Origin: an uncultured Agathobaculum sp.
GTDB taxonomy: Bacteria; Bacillota; Clostridia; Oscillospirales; Butyricicoccaceae
Direction: 5' to 3'
Length of the DNA stretch: 64,000 nt
NCBI RefSeq assembly: GCF_944380985.1
Contig: NZ_CALWJJ010000002.1
Location: 62,001 to 126,000 of the forward strand
Part shown: one piece after another, positions 1-7,471 of the stretch
How positions within the stretch are numbered: the stretch's first letter is position 1
Layout of the letters: every line of letters begins with the position of its first letter
Notes under the pieces: generated by a model
Told to the model about the DNA's origin: nothing
The model's database searches: none
Seen by the model: the letters and a program-made list of their open reading frames with translations, nothing else
Translations under genes and position numbers: made by a program

Positions 1-68
1 AACCCACCGAGGCCAACCTGGACGCGCTCCGCACGATTGGCGGCATGATCTCGGTGCGCGCGCTCTGA
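1..68 (+). CDS. C-terminal end of a truncated gene, possibly ACT-domain (SerA-like)
   Basis: The window opens inside a reading frame that ends with TGA at 66-68. Only 21 residues are visible, ending in GGMISVRAL. A final strand of this kind resembles the end of an ACT domain, as in D-3-phosphoglycerate dehydrogenase of serine synthesis, but so short a piece cannot prove it. A strong terminator follows at 101-131, so this gene ends its transcription unit. Confidence 0.45.
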   Translation, partial: PTEANLDALRTIGGMISVRAL

Positions 69-100
69 TTGCGCCTCGCGGCACAGCCGATCGGGTTTTA

Positions 101-131
101 GCGCCCCGGACCAGACGGTCCGGGGCGCTTT
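101..131 (+). terminator. Intrinsic terminator
   Basis: A 12-bp perfect GC-rich stem (101-112 with 117-128) closes a 4-base AGAC loop and is followed by TTT. It ends the truncated upstream gene. Confidence 0.75.
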
Positions 132-274
132 GCCGTCTGCCGTCACTGGACGGTAAAATAACGGTAGCCTGGATGACCTGACAGAAAAAACCCAAATAAC
201 CGAAAATACACGGTTATATTTGTGCAAAACTGCCGATGTAAATAATATTTTTTTGTTCATTCGCGCAGAACCTC

Positions 275-302
275 TTGCATTGACGGGCATATCTTGTATA
301 AT
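275..302 (+). promoter_or_regulatory. Sigma-A-type promoter of the phosphohexomutase gene
   Basis: TTGCAT (275-280), a 16-base spacer and TATAAT (297-302). The expected start of transcription near 309 lies almost on the ATG at 311, which argues for translation from the downstream ATG at 347. Confidence 0.6.
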
Positions 303-346
303 TTACATAGATGGCTTGCGCCAAAAATCAGGATGAGGTGATACCC

Positions 347-2074
347 ATGGATTACATGTCGGAGTACAAGCGTTGGCTGGATAATGCTGCCCTTTCCGCG
401 CAGGAGCGTGCGGAGTTGCAGGCGATTGAGGGCAATGCAGAGGAGATCGAAAGCCGCTTTTTTGCGCCGCTGTCGTTCGGCACGGCCGGACTGCGCGGTG
501 TGCTTGGCATCGGCCTGAACCGTATGAACCGCTGGACGGTTGGCCAGGCGGCGCAGGGCCTTGCCAATCTAATCGTCTCTAACGGCAAGGCCGCGATGGA
601 GCGCGGCGTCGCTATCGCGTATGACAGCCGCCACTTTTCGCCCGAGTTTGCCCGCCAGTCGGCGTGTATTCTTGCGGCAAGCGGCATCAAAACGCTGCTG
701 TTCGACGAGCTGCGCCCGACGCCTGAGCTGTCCTTTGCAATCCGGCGCTATGGCTGTATCGCGGGCATCAATATCACCGCGTCCCACAACCCGAAGGAGT
801 ATAACGGCTACAAGGTCTACTGGGAGGACGGCGCACAGCTGCCGCCCGCAGAGGCCGATGTAGTCGCAAGGGAGATGGCCGCCACCGATATTTTCACCGG
901 CGTGCGCACAGGCGATTATGACGGATTCGTAAAGAGCGGCATGATCCGCCTACTGGGCCGTGAGACCGACGAAGCCTATCTCGGCGAGGTCATCAAGGTT
1001 GCAGTCAATCCGGAGTGCGTCAGACAGGTAGCCGATGAGTTTAAACTGGTTTACACGCCGTTTCATGGTGCGGGCTACCGTCTCGTGCCCGAGATCCTGC
1101 GCCGCCTGGGCTACAAGCATATCCTGTGCGAGCCGGAGCAGATGAAGATCGACGGCGATTTCCCGACTGTTAAAGACCCCAACCCGGAATATAAGGAGGG
1201 CTTCCGGCTCGCCATCGAGCTGGCAAAGCAAAACAACGTCGATCTCATCATCGGCACCGACCCCGACGCCGACCGCACCGGCATCGTGCTCAAGGATAAA
1301 TCGGGCGAATACGTCACGCTGTCGGGTAACCAGGTGGGCGTGCTGCTGATCGATTATATCATCACCGCGCGCAAGATAACCAATACCATGCCGCCGCATC
1401 CAGCAGTGCTCAAGAGTATCGTGACGACCGAGATGGCGCGTGCCGCCGCTACCATGAACGGCGTTGCATGCTTTGACACCTTCACGGGCTTTAAGTTCCT
1501 TGCCGAGAAGATCAAGCAGTTTGAAAAGAGCGGCTCGTATCAATATCTGTTCGCGTATGAGGAGTCCTACGGCTATCTTGCGGGCGACTATGCGCGCGAT
1601 AAGGACGCGGTTACCGCCTCGATGCTGATTGCCGAAATGGCGGCCTACTACCGCACCCAGGGCAAGACCCTGTTTGACGCGATGGAGGAAATGTACGAGA
1701 AATACGGTCACTACTGCGAGCAGACCATCTCGATCGTGATGCCCGGTGTATCCGGTCTTACGCGCATGAAAGAGTTGATGGCCGAGCTGCGTGAAAAGCC
1801 ACTGACCCAGATCGGTCCGGATAAGGTGCAATATATCCGCGATTACCAGAGCGGCGTGCGCACCTGCGTAGCAGACGGCACGACCGAGCAGATGGAGCTT
1901 TCAGGCCAGAACGTTATGTACTATGAGCTTGCAGGCGGCACGATGTTCATTATCCGCCCATCGGGCACCGAGCCTAAGGTCAAGGTTTATATCATGGCCA
2001 AGGGCGACAGCCAGGCAGACGCCACCGCCAAGGTAGATGCGCTCACTGCGGCCGCGCGGGAGATCGTCAGGTAA
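347..2074 (+). CDS. Phosphoglucomutase/phosphomannomutase (alpha-D-phosphohexomutase)
   Basis: A 575-residue phosphohexomutase that interconverts hexose 1- and 6-phosphates for glycogen, nucleotide-sugar and envelope synthesis in the cytoplasm. The family signatures are visible: the sugar-binding FGTAGLRG near the N-terminus, the phosphoserine loop TASHNPKEYNGYK, the metal loop DPDADRTG, the sugar-specificity stretch around EESYGY, and the phosphate-binding RPSGTEPKVK near the C-terminus. The length matches the long PgcA-type enzymes. I chose the ATG at 347 because GGATGAGGTG stands 6 bases before it; the ATG at 311 has no ribosome site and nearly coincides with the predicted transcript start. 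Whether glucose or mannose phosphate is preferred cannot be read from the sequence. Confidence 0.95.
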   Translation: MDYMSEYKRWLDNAALSAQERAELQAIEGNAEEIESRFFAPLSFGTAGLRGVLGIGLNRMNRWTVGQAAQGLANLIVSNGKAAMERGVAIAYDSRHFSPEFARQSACILAASGIKTLLFDELRPTPELSFAIRRYGCIAGINITASHNPKEYNGYKVYWEDGAQLPPAEADVVAREMAATDIFTGVRTGDYDGFVKSGMIRLLGRETDEAYLGEVIKVAVNPECVRQVADEFKLVYTPFHGAGYRLVPEILRRLGYKHILCEPEQMKIDGDFPTVKDPNPEYKEGFRLAIELAKQNNVDLIIGTDPDADRTGIVLKDKSGEYVTLSGNQVGVLLIDYIITARKITNTMPPHPAVLKSIVTTEMARAAATMNGVACFDTFTGFKFLAEKIKQFEKSGSYQYLFAYEESYGYLAGDYARDKDAVTASMLIAEMAAYYRTQGKTLFDAMEEMYEKYGHYCEQTISIVMPGVSGLTRMKELMAELREKPLTQIGPDKVQYIRDYQSGVRTCVADGTTEQMELSGQNVMYYELAGGTMFIIRPSGTEPKVKVYIMAKGDSQADATAKVDALTAAAREIVR

Positions 2075-2085
2075 ACGCGGTTGTA

Positions 2086-2135
2086 AAAGCCCCCAAAAAA
2101 AGCCCGCCTCAATGGCGGGCTTTTTTGGGGGCTTT
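2086..2135. terminator. Bidirectional terminator between convergent genes
   Basis: A long nested hairpin: an outer stem AGCCCCCAAAAAA (2088-2100) with TTTTTTGGGGGCT (2121-2133), and an inner stem AGCCCGCC/GGCGGGC around a TCAAT loop. It ends the mutase on the plus strand and the ABC ATPase on the minus strand, whose stop codon lies at its edge (2134-2136). Confidence 0.85.
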
Positions 2136-2913
2136 ATTCGCTCAGCAGCATGCGGTCGTTTTCGATATTGAATTTTTCGAGCAGGTCGCGCACAGTGAGG
2201 TTTTTCTTTTCCTCCCCGCGAATGTCGACCACGACACGGCCGGCGTCCATCATAATCAGGCGGTTGCCGTATTGGATGGCGTTTTTCATATTATGCGTGA
2301 CCATCATGGTGGTCAGGCCGTCGCGCGCGACGATCTCCTCGGTCAGGCCGAGCACCTTGTCCGCAGTCTTGGGGTCGAGCGCGGCGGTATGTTCGTCGAG
2401 CAGCAGCAGGTCGGGTTTCTGAAGCGTTGCCATGAGCAGGGTGAGCGCCTGACGCTGGCCACCTGAGAGCAGGCCGACCTTGCTGGTCATACGATCCTCA
2501 AGGCCGAGGCCGAGCGTTGCGAGCCTTTCGCGGTAGAGCTTTCGTTCCTCATTTGTGATGCCGCGGCCCAGCCCACGGCCCCTGCCGCGGCGGTAGGCGA
2601 GGGCAAGGTTTTCCTCAATGCCCATGTTTGCCGCCGTGCCCATCATGGGATCCTGGAACACACGGCCGAGAAAGCGCGCGCGCTTGTGCTCAGGCAGGCC
2701 CGTCAGATTAAAGCCGTTTAGGCGGATAAGTCCCGCATCCGGTGGGAAGACGCCCGCAATCAGGTTAAGCGTAGTCGATTTGCCCGCGCCGTTTCCGCCG
2801 ATAATGGTGACGAAATCGCCATTGTCGAGCGTCAGGTCAAGTCCGTCGATGGCGCGCTTTTCGTTGACCGTGCCGGCGTTAAAGGTTTTATACAGCCCTT
2901 TTAGCTCAAGCAT
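2134..2913 (-). CDS. ABC transporter ATP-binding protein (TrpZ/YufO-like importer cassette)
   Basis: A 259-residue ATPase that powers the neighbouring permease. Visible motifs are Walker A GGNGAGKST, signature LSGGQRQAL, Walker B LLLLDEHTAALDPK and the switch histidine in MVTHNMKNAI. The true start is the ATG at 2911-2913; the open frame continues upstream only as an out-of-frame overlap with the permease. The gene overlaps the permease by 8 bp and is the last of three genes on this strand. Cassettes with this permease type and a PF04392 binding protein import tryptophan or other unidentified small ligands in Firmicutes, so the substrate is inferred only as to class. Confidence 0.92.
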   Translation of the reverse strand: MLELKGLYKTFNAGTVNEKRAIDGLDLTLDNGDFVTIIGGNGAGKSTTLNLIAGVFPPDAGLIRLNGFNLTGLPEHKRARFLGRVFQDPMMGTAANMGIEENLALAYRRGRGRGLGRGITNEERKLYRERLATLGLGLEDRMTSKVGLLSGGQRQALTLLMATLQKPDLLLLDEHTAALDPKTADKVLGLTEEIVARDGLTTMMVTHNMKNAIQYGNRLIMMDAGRVVVDIRGEEKKNLTVRDLLEKFNIENDRMLLSE

Positions 2914-3841
2914 TCTTATCCGCTCCCTTCTTGGCAGACTTGTTCCAGTACTTGCCCTTCCAGTAGGGGATGGCAAGGAACACCGCGACAACCGCCGCCG
3001 TGATGAGCTTGAGGTCGTTGGTATCGAGGCCGGCGTTAAGCACAATCTGGATGACCACATAGTAGATCACCGCGCCGAAGGCCACGCCCAGCAGGCGCAG
3101 CGCGAAGTTGCGGAAGATGCGGCTGAACACGACTTCGCCAATGATGACGGCTGCAAGGCCAATGACAATCGCGCCGCGGCCGGCGTTTACATCCGCAAAG
3201 CCCTGATACTGGCAGTAAAGCGCGCTCGACAGCGCGACGATACCGTTGGACAACATCAGGCCGAGCACCTTGTTGAAGCTGACGTTGATGCCTTGCGCGC
3301 GGCTCATGTTGGGGTTGGCGCCGGTGGCGCGGATGGCGCAGCCGAGCGAGGTGCCGAAAAACCAATAGAGTAGGGCGATCACAACCACGGTGAACACAGC
3401 TGCGACAAAAATTGGGTTTTCGATCGTCATCTCGCGGACATTTCGCAGCGAGACCAGCAGATCATAGTTATTCGGATTGATCGCCATGTTGGCCTTTCTG
3501 TCCATAATGCGCAGATTGATTGAAAATAATGCAAGCTGCGTCAAGATACCTGCGAGGATGGCCGGGATACCCATAAAGGTATGCAGGATGCCGGTGATCA
3601 GGCCGGCAAGCATGCCCGCGATGAATGCGCAAAACAGCGCTATCCACACGTTGACGCCCGCCGTCATCAGTACGATGCACACCGCGCCGCCGGTCGCCAT
3701 CGTGCCGTCGACAGTCAGGTCAGCCAGGTCGAGCACGCGGAAAGTGATGAACACGCCGATCGCCATCAGGCCCCAGATCAGCCCCTGCGCCGCCGCGCCG
3801 GGCAGCGCGGATAGCAGGTTCGCAAAGAATTCCACTTTCAT
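2906..3841 (-). CDS. ABC transporter permease (BPD_transp_2 family)
   Basis: A 311-residue integral membrane protein with about eight to ten hydrophobic segments and the family hallmark LADLTVDGTMATGGAV near residue 40, typical of permeases paired with ABC_sub_bind (PF04392) lipoproteins such as TrpX. It forms the membrane channel of the importer. The C-terminus is positively charged (KKGADKNA). It is followed with an 8-bp overlap by its ATPase and preceded by its binding protein, from which a terminator-like hairpin separates it, so it is probably made in smaller amounts than the binding protein. Confidence 0.92.
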   Translation of the reverse strand: MKVEFFANLLSALPGAAAQGLIWGLMAIGVFITFRVLDLADLTVDGTMATGGAVCIVLMTAGVNVWIALFCAFIAGMLAGLITGILHTFMGIPAILAGILTQLALFSINLRIMDRKANMAINPNNYDLLVSLRNVREMTIENPIFVAAVFTVVVIALLYWFFGTSLGCAIRATGANPNMSRAQGINVSFNKVLGLMLSNGIVALSSALYCQYQGFADVNAGRGAIVIGLAAVIIGEVVFSRIFRNFALRLLGVAFGAVIYYVVIQIVLNAGLDTNDLKLITAAVVAVFLAIPYWKGKYWNKSAKKGADKNA

Positions 3842-3896
3842 GCCCCCAATAAGTCATAATCTGATAAAGTAAAAAAGCACTTTGGATTAGTATAGC

Positions 3897-3934
3897 AAAA
3901 AAAAGCGGAAAAGGAAAGCCTTTTCCGCTTTTTT
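3897..3934. terminator. Intercistronic terminator or attenuating hairpin
   Basis: A perfect 11-bp stem AGCGGAAAAGG (3904-3914) with CCTTTTCCGCT (3919-3929). Read on the minus strand it is followed by eight T (A8 at 3897-3904). It sits between the binding-protein gene and the permease gene of the same importer, so partial termination would yield an excess of binding protein. Confidence 0.7.
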
Positions 3935-3951
3935 GCTTTAAAACTTACCGG

Positions 3952-4965
3952 TTACACGATCGCCGTATAATCCGCCGGCGGCGTGATGCCGAGAGCCTCA
4001 CAGTTGTCTGCGTTGTACATCTTGGTGAAGTTCGGTGCAGGCTCGATCGTCATATCGCCCGGGTTTGCGCCGTTTACCAGAATTTCATAGGCCATTTCGG
4101 CGGTGATTTCGCCCAGCTCGTAGTAGTCGATCGACAGGGTGGCCACGCCACAGCCCGAGCAGATGCCCTGCTCGCCCGCCACAACCGGCACGCCTGCCGG
4201 AATCACGACGTTTGCAATCGCCTCGGTGCAGGAGGCCGCGGTGTTGTCGGTTGGGATATAGATCACATCGCTGCCCGAAGCCGCGTTCTGCGCGACAGAG
4301 GCGACGTCGTTGGAGTCAGTAAAGGCATACTCGGTGCAGGTATAACCCATCTCCTCAAGTATCGGGGTGATGGTGTCGATCTGGTAGCGGGAGTTCGGCT
4401 CGGCCGAGCAAAACAGCAGGCCGACATTGGTCGCATCCGGGAACAGCTCGTTGAGCATCTCGGCCTGGCCGTCGAGCGGGGCGAGGTCGGTCGTGCCGGA
4501 TACGTTGGTGCCGGTCGTCGAGGTACTGGTCCAGCCCTCCACGCCGAGCGCGGTGCCGTAATCAGTGATCGAGGTGCCGAGCACGGGGATGTCCGCCGTA
4601 CCGGACTGGGCGGCCTGGAGCGCCGCCGTACCGTTGGCCATAATGAGGTCGACGCCGCCGGAAATATAGCCGTTTGCAATGGTTGTGCAGTTGGCCGAGT
4701 CGCCGCCGGCTACCTGGACGCGGACGTCGACTTCGCCGCCGTCGGCTTCGATCAGCTCTTCGAGCTTATCCTGAAAGCCCTGGGTCGCGGCATCAAGCGC
4801 GTCGTGCTGTATCAGCTGAACCACGCCGACCGTATAGCTGCCTGCACTGGCGGCGTTATCATCCGTGCCGCCCTGCTGCACGGGCGCATTCCCGTTTGAG
4901 CCGCATGCGGTCATGGCCAGCGCCATCGCACCCGCCATGAGTGCAGCAAGTAACCTTTTCTTCAT
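3952..4965 (-). CDS. ABC transporter substrate-binding lipoprotein (PF04392, TrpX-like)
   Basis: A 337-residue lipoprotein with a signal peptide and lipobox LAMTACGS, so it is anchored to the outer face of the membrane by Cys21. A low-complexity linker rich in N, G, D and A follows. The mature part has the two-lobed pattern of ABC_sub_bind proteins: VGVVQLIQHDALDAA at the start, and motifs such as PVLGTSITDYGTALG and SGSDVIYIPTDNT. I chose the ATG at 4963-4965 because AAAAGGGG lies just before it. It is the first gene of the three-gene importer. The family includes tryptophan-binding TrpX; the actual ligand is not shown. Confidence 0.92.
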   Translation of the reverse strand: MKKRLLAALMAGAMALAMTACGSNGNAPVQQGGTDDNAASAGSYTVGVVQLIQHDALDAATQGFQDKLEELIEADGGEVDVRVQVAGGDSANCTTIANGYISGGVDLIMANGTAALQAAQSGTADIPVLGTSITDYGTALGVEGWTSTSTTGTNVSGTTDLAPLDGQAEMLNELFPDATNVGLLFCSAEPNSRYQIDTITPILEEMGYTCTEYAFTDSNDVASVAQNAASGSDVIYIPTDNTAASCTEAIANVVIPAGVPVVAGEQGICSGCGVATLSIDYYELGEITAEMAYEILVNGANPGDMTIEPAPNFTKMYNADNCEALGITPPADYTAIV

Positions 4966-4984
4966 GTCAAAACCCCTTTTCTGC

Positions 4985-5013
4985 ATTGTAATTTTGCATA
5001 ATATGCGTGTCAA
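4985..5013 (-). promoter_or_regulatory. Promoter of the ABC importer operon
   Basis: On the minus strand, TTGACA (5008-5013), a 17-base spacer and TACAAT (4985-4990), a near-consensus sigma-A promoter about 20 bases before the binding-protein start. Confidence 0.7.
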
Positions 5014-5015
5014 AT

Positions 5016-5030
5016 GTGGGCAAAGCCCAC
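5016..5030. repeat. Inverted repeat next to the importer promoter
   Basis: GTGGGC AAA GCCCAC, a perfect 6-bp inverted repeat three bases upstream of the -35 box. It is too short, and lacks a T run, to be a terminator here. It may be an operator; no regulator gene lies beside it. Confidence 0.4.
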
Positions 5031-5173
5031 TTAACTTTTACATATTAGCAGTTAAAAGAAAACAAGTCAAGGGAATTGCTACTTTTTTTTGGAAATTCAG
5101 TATTATGGACGTCAACTTCTACAATAATACTACTTCTATTTGTAAATAAATTGTAAGTATTGCTGGGCATTTA

Positions 5174-5202
5174 TTGACCTGAGGTATATAGTGTCGTAAT
5201 AT
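5174..5202 (+). promoter_or_regulatory. Promoter of the CBS-domain gene
   Basis: TTGACC (5174-5179), a 17-base spacer and TAATAT (5197-5202). The perfect palindrome ATAGTACTAT (5201-5210) overlaps the -10 end and could be an operator. Confidence 0.55.
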
Positions 5203-5230
5203 AGTACTATACCGCAAGGGGTGAGACGCG

Positions 5231-5626
5231 ATGAATATATCTTTTTTCCTGAAACCCAAGATCGAGGTCAGCTATTTGTATGACGACTGCCCGGTGCGGC
5301 GGGCGCTGGAGGATCTGATGAGAAGCGGGTTCACCGCGATTCCGGTGGTTAGCCGCCAGGGAAAATACATTGGCACCATCACCGAGGGCGATTTTTTGCG
5401 CCTGCTGCTGCATTGCAGCCCTGACCGGCTGGATCGAATGACAGCCGGTCAGGTCGAGCGGCGCGTGAAGCATCGCTCTGTTTTTATTGACGCGCGCATG
5501 GAAGATATGGTAGACTTGGTAGCAGTGCAGAATTTTGTGCCTGTGGCCGACGGACGTGGCATGTTCTGCGGAATCATTACAAGACGTGATGTGATTAACT
5601 GGCTGCGCGGCAGTCGTGTAAAATAA
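5231..5626 (+). CDS. CBS-domain protein
   Basis: A 131-residue cytoplasmic protein made almost entirely of a pair of CBS motifs. These modules bind adenosyl ligands such as AMP, ATP or c-di-AMP and usually regulate a partner. The first motif runs over about residues 15-60 (GFTAIPVVSRQGKYIGTIT) and the second over about 75-128 (NFVPVADGRGMFCGIITRRD). Stand-alone CBS pairs of this size occur in Firmicutes, for example CbpB, which senses c-di-AMP, but this protein is not close enough by eye to be named. The ribosome site AGGGGTGAG lies 6 bases before the ATG. It has its own promoter and lies 26 bp before a TPM-like gene. Confidence 0.85.
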   Translation: MNISFFLKPKIEVSYLYDDCPVRRALEDLMRSGFTAIPVVSRQGKYIGTITEGDFLRLLLHCSPDRLDRMTAGQVERRVKHRSVFIDARMEDMVDLVAVQNFVPVADGRGMFCGIITRRDVINWLRGSRVK

Positions 5627-5652
5627 GGCATATCCGAGAGGGAGGAGCGCGT

Positions 5653-6615
5653 ATGGGTAGGTCTGGCGGGGGTGGAGGATTTCGCGGCGGCGGTTTTTCG
5701 GGGGGCGGACGTTCGTCAGGCGGTTTTTCGGGCGGTTTTGGCGGCGGGCGCAGCCGAGGACGAAGCGGCGTGAGCCATGGCGGTTTCCGCAACCGGATGG
5801 TCATCATCAATCACTCCGGCCGGTATTATGGCGGGGGTGGCGGTGGACAGGGCGGCGGCTCGGGGCTTGGCGCGGTAGTAGCGGCCGTGGTAATCGTGCT
5901 GTTTCTGCTACTGTTCATCATATCCCTTACCGGCGGCAGCCTGTTTGGCGGCGGCATCGCTCGCTCAACGGTCGAGCGAGAAAAGTTACCCGCGTCCGCT
6001 GTGCAGCAAACCGAGTGGTATACGGATGCGGACGGTAGCTGGATCGGCAACCCCTCCGTGCTCGAGCGCGGTCTGCGCACGTTCTATGAAGATACCGGCG
6101 TGCAGCCATATGTATATATTCTGCCCAACGGCGAGACCCGGCAGGTCAGTGAGCTGACCCGGCGCGCGGAAGATCTGTATCCACAGCTGTTTGCAGATGA
6201 AGGGCATTTTTTGCTTGTATTTTGTGATGATGATCGCGGATCGTATAACTGCGGTTACACCGTTGGCAGCCAGGCCAAGACCGTGATGGACGACGAGGCC
6301 ATCGGCATTCTAGCCGACTATCTTGACCGTTATTATAATGATATGTCGATCAGCGAAGAGGAGATTTTCGCAAACGCGTTTGCGGATACCGGCGCGCGCA
6401 TTATGCATGTTACCCGCTCGCCGGTCGTACCGGTGGTGGTGTGCGCGGCGGTGATCGTGGTGGCTGTTTTGCTGTTCATCACGCTTAAAAAGCGCCGGGA
6501 AGCGCGCGAGCGCGAGCAGGAGCGCACGGAGGAGATACTCAAGACCCCGCTGGAGAAATTCGGCGATCAGGAGGTCGAGGATCTCGCGGAGAAATACCAA
6601 GACCGCGATTGTTAA
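5653..6615 (+). CDS. Gly-rich TPM-domain-like membrane protein
   Basis: A 320-residue protein of unusual composition. Residues 1-75 are almost all Gly, Ser, Arg and Phe with no signal peptide. A membrane helix follows at about 77-96, then an extracytoplasmic domain of about 150 residues resembling the TPM (PF04536) fold, including a strand YILPNG and a helix starting near LTRRAEDLYP. A second membrane helix sits near 258-276 and a highly charged KKRREAREREQERTEE tail ends the chain. Similar proteins lie beside pspA in Clostridia. Because pspA follows at 95 bp on the same strand, a role in envelope-stress sensing or assembly is likely but inferred. Confidence 0.7.
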   Translation: MGRSGGGGGFRGGGFSGGGRSSGGFSGGFGGGRSRGRSGVSHGGFRNRMVIINHSGRYYGGGGGGQGGGSGLGAVVAAVVIVLFLLLFIISLTGGSLFGGGIARSTVEREKLPASAVQQTEWYTDADGSWIGNPSVLERGLRTFYEDTGVQPYVYILPNGETRQVSELTRRAEDLYPQLFADEGHFLLVFCDDDRGSYNCGYTVGSQAKTVMDDEAIGILADYLDRYYNDMSISEEEIFANAFADTGARIMHVTRSPVVPVVVCAAVIVVAVLLFITLKKRREAREREQERTEEILKTPLEKFGDQEVEDLAEKYQDRDC

Positions 6616-6710
6616 ATCCCGTCGAAGCCCGACGGTATGCACTGAATTTGTAACGCGTGCGTGAAATGAAATAAAAGCTATTTCAGTTATCTGTAAGGAA
6701 GGAGAAACAA

Positions 6711-7391
6711 ATGGGCATTCTGGAACGTTTTACGGACATCATCAAGGCCAACATCAATGATTTGCTTGACAAGGCGGAGGATCCGGCAAAAATGATTGAC
6801 CAGTACCTGCGCGATATGGCCGAGGATCTTGCCGAGGTCAAGCGCGAGACTGCCGGCGTGATAGCCGAGGAGACCCGCGCAAAGCGCATGCTTGAGGATA
6901 ACACCCGTGAGATCGAGAAGTACGACGGCTTGGCGCGCAAGGCGTTGCAGGCCGGCAACGAGGGCGATGCCCGTGTGTTTCTGACCAAAAAGCAGCAGCT
7001 GGCTGAAAAGTCAGCCTCGCTGCAAGCGACGTACGACGCGGCGCATACCAACGCGCAAAAAATGCGGCAGATGCATGACAAGCTGGTGGGCGACATAGAA
7101 ACCCTGAATGCCCGCCGCGAAATGATTAAGGCCAAGGTAGCCGTCGCAAAGACCCAGCAGAAGGTAAACCAATATGCCTCAAGCGCGGATAGAGCCGCAG
7201 GCACGATGGATGCGTTCAGCCGCATGGAGGCTAAGGCGGACGCGATGCTCGACCGGGCCAACGCCATGGCTGACTTGAACCAGCCGCCCGTGGACGAAGC
7301 TGCGGCGCTCGAGGAGAAGTACCGGGCGCAGGGCGCGTCCGGCGCGGTGGATGCCGAGCTGGAAAAGCTCAAAAAGGAAATGGGCCTGTAA
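6711..7391 (+). CDS. pspA: PspA/IM30 (ESCRT-III-like) envelope-stress protein
   Basis: A 226-residue, mainly alpha-helical coiled-coil protein of the PspA/Vipp1 family. It begins with the amphipathic membrane-binding stretch MGILERFTDIIKANIND, then DKAEDPAKMIDQYLRDM, the family hallmark for residues 18-34. Long heptad-rich helices continue to about residue 190, and a short C-terminal helix ends it. Family members polymerise on the inner membrane face to limit damage and proton leakage. AAGGAAGGAG stands before the ATG. A terminator follows, so pspA closes the unit that begins with the CBS or TPM-like gene. Confidence 0.92.
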   Translation: MGILERFTDIIKANINDLLDKAEDPAKMIDQYLRDMAEDLAEVKRETAGVIAEETRAKRMLEDNTREIEKYDGLARKALQAGNEGDARVFLTKKQQLAEKSASLQATYDAAHTNAQKMRQMHDKLVGDIETLNARREMIKAKVAVAKTQQKVNQYASSADRAAGTMDAFSRMEAKADAMLDRANAMADLNQPPVDEAAALEEKYRAQGASGAVDAELEKLKKEMGL

Positions 7392-7408
7392 GGTTAAGAA
7401 ACGAAAAG

Positions 7409-7441
7409 CAGCCGCCCGGCATATGCCGGACGGCTGTTTTT
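7409..7441. terminator. Terminator downstream of pspA
   Basis: CAGCCGCCCGGC (7409-7420) pairs, with one mismatch, with GCCGGACGGCTG (7425-7436), followed by five T. On the minus strand it can also serve the convergent SLH gene, though the T run there is weaker. Confidence 0.75.
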
Positions 7442-7471
7442 GTGCAAATATTGAGGCGTGCCTACGGTTTA

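Noticed and set aside
950..1831. Long minus-strand open frames opposite GC-rich genes (for example inside the phosphohexomutase and cdaR)
   Set aside because: They are reverse-strand shadows of clear genes, without ribosome sites or recognisable domains.
5653..5760. Gly-rich repeats read as a possible collagen-like or phage-tail gene
   Set aside because: The repeats are irregular, not Gly-X-Y, and are followed by a membrane helix and a TPM-like domain in one frame.
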